Assembly: GCA_937863205.1 (NCBI GenBank)
Contig: CALMGA010000400.1
Span: 1-9,483, forward strand
Source: an uncultured Beijerinckiaceae bacterium
Lineage (GTDB): Bacteria; Pseudomonadota; Alphaproteobacteria; Rhizobiales; Beijerinckiaceae
Length of the DNA: 9,483 nucleotides
Direction: 5' to 3'
Below the pieces are notes generated by a model that was not told where the DNA came from, did not search any database, and saw only the letters and a list, made by a program, of their open reading frames with translations. Below, piece after piece: positions 6,089 to 9,483 of the stretch (its first letter is position 1; every line of letters begins with the position of its first letter). The position numbers were made by a program, and so were the translations under genes.

Positions 6089-6919
6089 TCAAAGCATGGC
6101 GAGCGCGACCTTGCGCGAAGGTGGAGGGAAGGCGGCGTCAAGCATCGCCAAGTCTTCGCCCGTGAGCGCGAGGTCGGCCGCGCGGCGGTTTTCCAGAACA
6201 TGGGCGACCGTGCCGGCCTTGGGTATGACGATGGCGCCGCTCCGCATCGCCCACGCCAGCGCGACCTGAGCCGGCGAGGCATTGTGCTTGCCGGCCACTT
6301 CGCGCAGGGCCGGAACGTCGGGCAGGCGCCCTTGCTCGACGGGACTGTAGGCCATCAACGGCATGCGACGGCGCGCCAGCCAGGGCATCAGGTCGAATTC
6401 CGGGCCGCGCCGCACCACGTTGTAGAGAACCTGGTTGGTCGCGCAGCCCGTGCCGCCGGCGGCGACCAACTCGTCCATGTCGGCAACGTCGAAGTTGCTG
6501 ACGCCCCAGGCGCCGATCTTGCCCGAGGCGACGAGCCTTTCCATCGCCGCCACCGTTTCGGCAAGGGGCACCGGGCCCGGCCAGTGCAACAGGTAAAGAT
6601 CGAGACGGTCGGTGGCAAGGCGCTTCAGGCTGGCCTCGCAGGCGGCCGGCAGGCGCTTGGCTCCGGCGTTCTGCGGAAAAGCCTTGCTGACCAGGAAGAC
6701 GTCGTCGCGCAGCCCGCCGGCGAGCGCGGAGCCGACAAGGCGCTCGGTGGCGCCGTCGCCGTACATCTCGGCCGTATCGATCAGCGTCATGCCGGCCTCG
6801 ATGCCGCAGATCAACGCCGCCCGTTCGGCACTCGCCCGGCCGGAAACCTCGCCCATCCTCCAGGTGCCCTGGCCGAGCGCTGGCACGCGGGTCCCGTCCG
6901 GCAACTCGACCTGTCGCAT
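6089..6919 (-). CDS. yeaE: Aldo/keto reductase, YeaE-like (probable methylglyoxal/aldehyde reductase)
   Basis: NADPH-dependent cytosolic reductase of 276 aa with the full aldo/keto reductase catalytic tetrad: Asp48 and Tyr53 in DTAEMYGDG, Lys79 in VSKAF, and His112 in LLHWPG. Cofactor-side motifs GVSNFD (139-144) and the C-terminal IPKAGTVAHVLEN are present. Several blocks follow E. coli YeaE closely, namely PALGQGTWRMGE, LIDTAEMYGDGATE, CEASLKRL, CATNQVLYN and MAYSPVEQGRLP. YeaE reduces methylglyoxal in vitro, so detoxification of reactive aldehydes is the likely role, but substrate range in this superfamily is broad. GGAGG (6931-6927) lies seven bases before the ATG. The gene is divergent from pabB and is likely the first gene of a two-gene unit with the small hypothetical downstream. 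Confidence 0.92.
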   Translation of the reverse strand: MRQVELPDGTRVPALGQGTWRMGEVSGRASAERAALICGIEAGMTLIDTAEMYGDGATERLVGSALAGGLRDDVFLVSKAFPQNAGAKRLPAACEASLKRLATDRLDLYLLHWPGPVPLAETVAAMERLVASGKIGAWGVSNFDVADMDELVAAGGTGCATNQVLYNVVRRGPEFDLMPWLARRRMPLMAYSPVEQGRLPDVPALREVAGKHNASPAQVALAWAMRSGAIVIPKAGTVAHVLENRRAADLALTGEDLAMLDAAFPPPSRKVALAML

Positions 6920-6976
6920 TCCCTTGCCTCCCCAAGCGCCATCAACTGTTGCCCGCCGCCACGGTTCGCAACGCTT

Positions 6977-7008
6977 GTGGTCACCTTGCAAAGGCGGGGG
7001 ATGACCAC
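6977..7008 (+). promoter_or_regulatory. Inverted repeat/hairpin in the pabB upstream region
   Basis: GTGGTCA (6977-6983) is repeated inverted as TGACCAC (7002-7008). Within it CCTT (6984-6987) pairs with AAGG (6991-6994) around a GCA loop. As RNA this makes an 11-bp stem with a seven-base bulge (6995-7001, CGGGGGA). The bulge holds the purine-rich stretch and first base of the ATG of a 17-codon ORF. As DNA the 7-bp arms, about 25 bp centre to centre, could be an operator between the divergent reductase and pabB. Which of these applies, if either, cannot be told from sequence. Confidence 0.35.
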
Positions 7009-7054
7009 CTACTACGGGACGCGCCGGTTCCGGCCGGTCGCCGCGGCGGGCTGA
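7001..7054 (+). CDS. Possible 17-aa leader peptide upstream of pabB
   Basis: ORF encoding MTTYYGTRRFRPVAAAG, ending 18 bases before the pabB ATG. AAGG (6991-6994) and a G-run precede its ATG, and a hairpin overlaps the start. It holds two adjacent Tyr codons and a Phe but no Trp, so a classical amino-acid attenuator on the chorismate branch is only a thin possibility. The frame is part of a longer open frame antisense to the reductase, so chance is a serious alternative. Confidence 0.22.
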   Translation: MTTYYGTRRFRPVAAAG

Positions 7055-7055
7055 A

Positions 7056-7080
7056 AGGCATGTGGACGAGGCATGTGGAC
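7056..7080 (+). repeat. 12-bp near-tandem direct repeat over the pabB start
   Basis: AGGCATGTGGAC occurs at 7056-7067 and again at 7069-7080, a period of 13 bases. Both copies contain an ATG. The second is the pabB start (7073). The first (7060) is out of frame and opens a 10-codon ORF (MWTRHVDPAG) that ends at 7092 inside pabB. A single small duplication of the start region explains this best. Confidence 0.7.
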
Positions 7081-8506
7081 CCGGCAGGTTGACTGGATCG
7101 AGCCGATCGAGGCGGCGCGGCGCCTGTCCGCTCTGCCCCGCCTCGCCCTGCTCGACAGCGCGATGACCCACCCCACGCTCGGCCGCTGGAGTACGCTCGC
7201 CGCCGACCCTTTCGCGACCTTCCGCTCCGGCGATGGTGGCACCTTTTGGAACGGCGAGGCGGTGGACAAGGCCGCGACTCCGCTGACCGAACTGCGCGGG
7301 CGCCTCGCCCGCTACGCCACCCCGCCGGATGCTGGCCTGCCGCCTTTCGCCGGCGGCGCCATCGGTCGCTTCGCCTACGAGTTCGGCTGGACGCTGGAAG
7401 ACCGCTTGCCTCCGCACCCGCGCATCGCGCCCGACATCGATCTCGCCTTCTACGACACGGTGCTCGCCTTCGACCACGCCGCCCACCGATGCCTGCTCGT
7501 CGCCTCCGGCCATCCCGCCCCGACGTCCCAGGCCCGCCACGTCCGCGCCCGACGCCGGCTCGCCAGCTTCGAGCGCCGCCTTGCCCGCCCCGTGCCGCCG
7601 CGCTGCCCTGCGCGCGCGCTCGAATGGCAGCCGACGCAGCCGCGCGACGCCTACCTCGCCGGCGTCGACGCGGTGAAGGCCTTCATCCGCGCCGGTGACA
7701 TCTACCAGGCCAACATCGCCCGCGTGTTCCGGGCGGAACTGCCGCCCGGCACCGATCCGCTCGCCCTCTACGAAACCCTGCGCCTCGCCAACCCCGCGCC
7801 CTTCGCCGCTTGTCTCGCCGACGACGCGGGCGCGGTGCTTTCCACCTCGCCCGAACTGTTCCTGCGCAGCGACGGGCGCCACGTCGAGACGCGCCCGATC
7901 AAGGGCACGATCCGTCGCCACGCCGACGCGAGCGCCGACCGTGACGCGGCGGAGGCGCTGCTCGCCTCGCCCAAGGACCGGGCGGAGAACATCATGATCG
8001 TCGACCTCCTGCGCAACGACCTGTCCAGGGTCTGCGAGCCGGCCTCGGTGGACGTACCGGCCCTGTGCGAACTGGAAAGCTACAGCGGGCTCCATCACCT
8101 CGTATCCGTCGTCACCGGCCGGTTGCGCCCCTCCTGCGACGTACTCGACCTCCTCGCCGCGAGCTTTCCCGGCGGCTCCATCACCGGGGCTCCGAAGTTG
8201 CGCGCGATGGAGATCATCGCCGCGGTCGAGGGCGCCTCGCGCGGCGCCTACTGCGGGGCGATCGGCTCGCTCGGCTTCGACGGGTCGATGCAGCTCAACA
8301 TCGCGATCCGCACCCTGGTGCTCGCGGGCGACGCGGCGGAGCTTCGCGTCGGCGGCGGCATCACCGTTCTGTCCGACGCCGCCACGGAATACGAGGAAAC
8401 GCTGACAAAGGCGCACCGCATCACCCAAGCCTCTGCGCCGCAAGCCCTCGCTCATCAAACCTTCGCGCTTCAGGCTTCCGCCTCGGTCGAGGCGGCCTGC
8501 GCATGA
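7073..8506 (+). CDS. pabB: Aminodeoxychorismate synthase component I
   Basis: Synthase subunit of 477 aa that converts chorismate with ammonia (delivered by PabA) to 4-amino-4-deoxychorismate, the first step of p-aminobenzoate and folate synthesis. The chorismate-binding domain fills about 190-455. Its signatures are DIYQANIARVF (209-219), PIKGTIRRH (275-283), ENIMIVDLLRNDLSRVC (305-321), FPGGSITGAPKLRAMEII (365-382) and a GAIGSLGFDGSMQLNIAIRT block starting near 396. Lys277 in PIKGT is the PabB-specific residue; anthranilate synthase TrpE has Ala there. The N-terminal domain contains LLDSA (26-30), like the Trp-binding region of PabB. ATG 7073 is the only start, because the frame opens at 7055. 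Ribosome binding is poor: GAGG is just one base away and AAAGG is 14 away. The stop overlaps pabA by four bases (ATGA). Confidence 0.95.
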   Translation: MWTRQVDWIEPIEAARRLSALPRLALLDSAMTHPTLGRWSTLAADPFATFRSGDGGTFWNGEAVDKAATPLTELRGRLARYATPPDAGLPPFAGGAIGRFAYEFGWTLEDRLPPHPRIAPDIDLAFYDTVLAFDHAAHRCLLVASGHPAPTSQARHVRARRRLASFERRLARPVPPRCPARALEWQPTQPRDAYLAGVDAVKAFIRAGDIYQANIARVFRAELPPGTDPLALYETLRLANPAPFAACLADDAGAVLSTSPELFLRSDGRHVETRPIKGTIRRHADASADRDAAEALLASPKDRAENIMIVDLLRNDLSRVCEPASVDVPALCELESYSGLHHLVSVVTGRLRPSCDVLDLLAASFPGGSITGAPKLRAMEIIAAVEGASRGAYCGAIGSLGFDGSMQLNIAIRTLVLAGDAAELRVGGGITVLSDAATEYEETLTKAHRITQASAPQALAHQTFALQASASVEAACA

Positions 8507-9105
8507 TCCTTGTGATCGACAACTACGATTCCTTCGTCCACAACCTCGCCCGCTACCTCGTCCTGCTCGGTGGCGAGGTGCGCGTCGTGCGCAACGACGC
8601 GATCGCCGTGGCCGCCATCCGCGATCTGGCACCCGCCGCCATCGTTCTTTCGCCTGGACCCTGCACGCCGGACGAAGCGGGCATCACCTGCGACGTGCTG
8701 CGGCAGCTGAGCGGCACCTTGCCCATCCTCGGGGTCTGCCTCGGCCACCAGGCGATCGGCAGCGTCTTCGGTGGCCGTACGGTGCGGGCGCGCTTCCCCC
8801 TGCATGGCCAGGCCTCGCCGATCCATCACGCCGGATCTCGACTCTTCGCAGGCCTGCCCGACCCACTGACGGTCGGGCGATATCATTCGCTGATCGTCGA
8901 GCCGAGCGCGGAGCTCGACGAAGCGCTCCGGGTCGATGCCCGCTCGGCCGAGGGCGAGATCATGGCCCTGTCGCACCGCAGCCATCCGACCTATGGCGTG
9001 CAGTTCCACCCGGAATCGGTGCTTACTCCCTGCGGCCTGGACCTCCTGCGCAACTTCCTCGCGTTGGCGGACGCCTTCGCGCGCGCTGGCACCTCTGTCG
9101 GCTGA
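8503..9105 (+). CDS. pabA: Aminodeoxychorismate synthase glutamine amidotransferase component
   Basis: Class-I glutamine amidotransferase of 200 aa that hydrolyses glutamine and channels ammonia to PabB. The triad is visible: Cys79 in GVCLGHQAIG, and His169 and Glu171 in QFHPESV. Other family marks are DNYDSFVHNLARYL (6-19), LSPGPCTPDEAGI (49-61) and GRYHSLIVE (125-133). The length is usual. ATG 8503 overlaps the pabB stop as ATGA, so the two subunits are translationally coupled. The same subunit could also serve anthranilate synthase (as in bacteria with one amphibolic PabA/TrpG). The pairing with pabB and the pabC start five bases later mark folate as its main job. A TrpG-only assignment is unlikely in this context. 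Confidence 0.95.
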   Translation: MILVIDNYDSFVHNLARYLVLLGGEVRVVRNDAIAVAAIRDLAPAAIVLSPGPCTPDEAGITCDVLRQLSGTLPILGVCLGHQAIGSVFGGRTVRARFPLHGQASPIHHAGSRLFAGLPDPLTVGRYHSLIVEPSAELDEALRVDARSAEGEIMALSHRSHPTYGVQFHPESVLTPCGLDLLRNFLALADAFARAGTSVG

Positions 9106-9109
9106 TCCC

Positions 9110-9483
9110 GTGCCCGGCTGCTGGCTCGACGCGGCGGGGGCCGCACCCGCCTGGATCGAGGGCCCGATCCCCCTCGATCCGTCCGACCGCGGCCTGCTGC
9201 TCGGCGATGGCGTGTTCGATACGGCGATGGTGCTGGGTGGACGCATGGTTTGGCGAGCGCACCACGTCGAGCGGCTGCTCGCAGGCTGTCGTTCGCTGGG
9301 CTTCACGCTTGATCCCGCCCGCGTGGATCTCGCGATCGCGGCCGTTCTCCCGCGCATGGAGCATGGCTCGCTGCGCATCACGGTGACGCGCGGCCCCGCC
9401 CCGCGCGGCCAGCAGGGTCGGCCGGGGCTGCGCCGGCGCCGCTTCGCGCTTCCGCGCTGTTCGCACCGCTCAGCCTGCACCTC
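9110..9483 (+). CDS. pabC: 4-amino-4-deoxychorismate lyase (class IV aminotransferase fold), 3' truncated by window edge
   Basis: PLP-dependent lyase that should release pyruvate from aminodeoxychorismate to give p-aminobenzoate. Only the N-terminal part is in view. GTG 9110 starts four bases after the pabA stop. Residues 1-100 follow the fold-type IV pattern: PLDPSDRGLLLGDGVFDTA (21-39), a WRAHHVERLLAG block (48-59) and GSLRITVTRGPAPRG (86-100). The catalytic Lys lies beyond the edge. After Gly100 (codon at 9407-9409) the frame turns into an Arg-rich, unlike-family stretch (QQGRPGLRRRRF). The -1 frame, beginning at 9409, reads PAGSAGAAPAP and then LRASALFAPLSLHL, which looks like the expected continuation. 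A one-base deletion (natural or sequencing) near 9409 is likely. A branched-chain or D-amino-acid aminotransferase is the alternative, but the pabBA context favours PabC. Confidence 0.82.
   Translation, partial: MPGCWLDAAGAAPAWIEGPIPLDPSDRGLLLGDGVFDTAMVLGGRMVWRAHHVERLLAGCRSLGFTLDPARVDLAIAAVLPRMEHGSLRITVTRGPAPRGQQGRPGLRRRRFALPRCSHRSACT

Noticed and set aside
6920..8632. Minus-strand open frame continuing upstream of the aldo/keto reductase across pabB
   Set aside because: Only the portion from the ATG at 6919 shows aldo/keto reductase homology and a ribosome binding site; the rest is antisense to pabB.
8470..9480. 336-codon minus-strand open frame opposite pabA and pabC
   Set aside because: pabA is unambiguous with its full catalytic triad; the antisense product has no recognisable motif.
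1..9483. Mobile elements, CRISPR arrays, tRNA/rRNA genes, toxin-antitoxin or defence systems
   Set aside because: No transposase, integrase, terminal repeats, spaced repeats, cloverleaf pattern or defence-type domain was seen on either strand.

Overview
This looks like a GC-rich (by eye about two thirds G+C) chromosomal segment of an alphaproteobacterium, most likely of the Hyphomicrobiales (Rhizobiales). The best evidence is a DUF1134/EipA-family periplasmic protein, a family typical of Alphaproteobacteria. Two TTAA-N7-TTAA-type CtrA boxes, an alphaproteobacterial C-factor-like SDR and a 5'-ATGA-overlapped pabB-pabA pair fit the same placement. I see no phage, IS, CRISPR, rRNA or tRNA sequence and no long gene-free stretch (the largest gap is about 200 bp). 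The region reads as ordinary core/accessory chromosome, not an island.

Layout, left to right. Bases 1-187 are intergenic and hold a perfect CtrA-box pattern, probably serving a gene beyond the left edge. A short-chain dehydrogenase of the C-factor type lies on the minus strand (188-931). Divergent from it is a CysQ-type 3'(2'),5'-bisphosphate nucleotidase (1133-2056, +). It is followed by eipA/DUF1134 (2146-2799, +), with a near-consensus CtrA box overlapping the cysQ stop. Next is a membrane-anchored coiled-coil protein of unknown function (2932-3774, +) with its own sigma70-like promoter. A cytochrome P450 comes back on the minus strand (3852-5267) and is divergent from a CsbD-family stress protein with a C-terminal membrane helix (5424-5726, +). 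A minus-strand pair follows: a YeaE-like aldo/keto reductase (6089-6919) and, downstream of it, a small conserved-looking hypothetical (5769-6026). The right end is a folate-branch operon on the plus strand: pabB (7073-8506), pabA (8503-9105) and the start of pabC (9110 to the edge).

How the genes work together. pabB, pabA and pabC encode the complete route from chorismate to p-aminobenzoate for folate; PabB carries the PIKGT signature that separates it from anthranilate synthase. cysQ (PAP recycling in sulfate assimilation), the reductase (methylglyoxal/aldehyde reduction), CsbD, EipA and the coiled-coil protein are general stress, detoxification or envelope functions without an obvious shared pathway. 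The P450 stands alone, without a ferredoxin or reductase gene in view.

No undescribed multigene system is evident. The points most worth checking are small-scale: a likely frameshift in pabC near 9409; a leader ORF, hairpin and 12-bp duplication just before pabB; a 29-codon ORF that overlaps the SDR start in a GTGA arrangement; a possible leaderless P450 mRNA; and two CtrA boxes, one of which fits the published CtrA control of eipA in Brucella.
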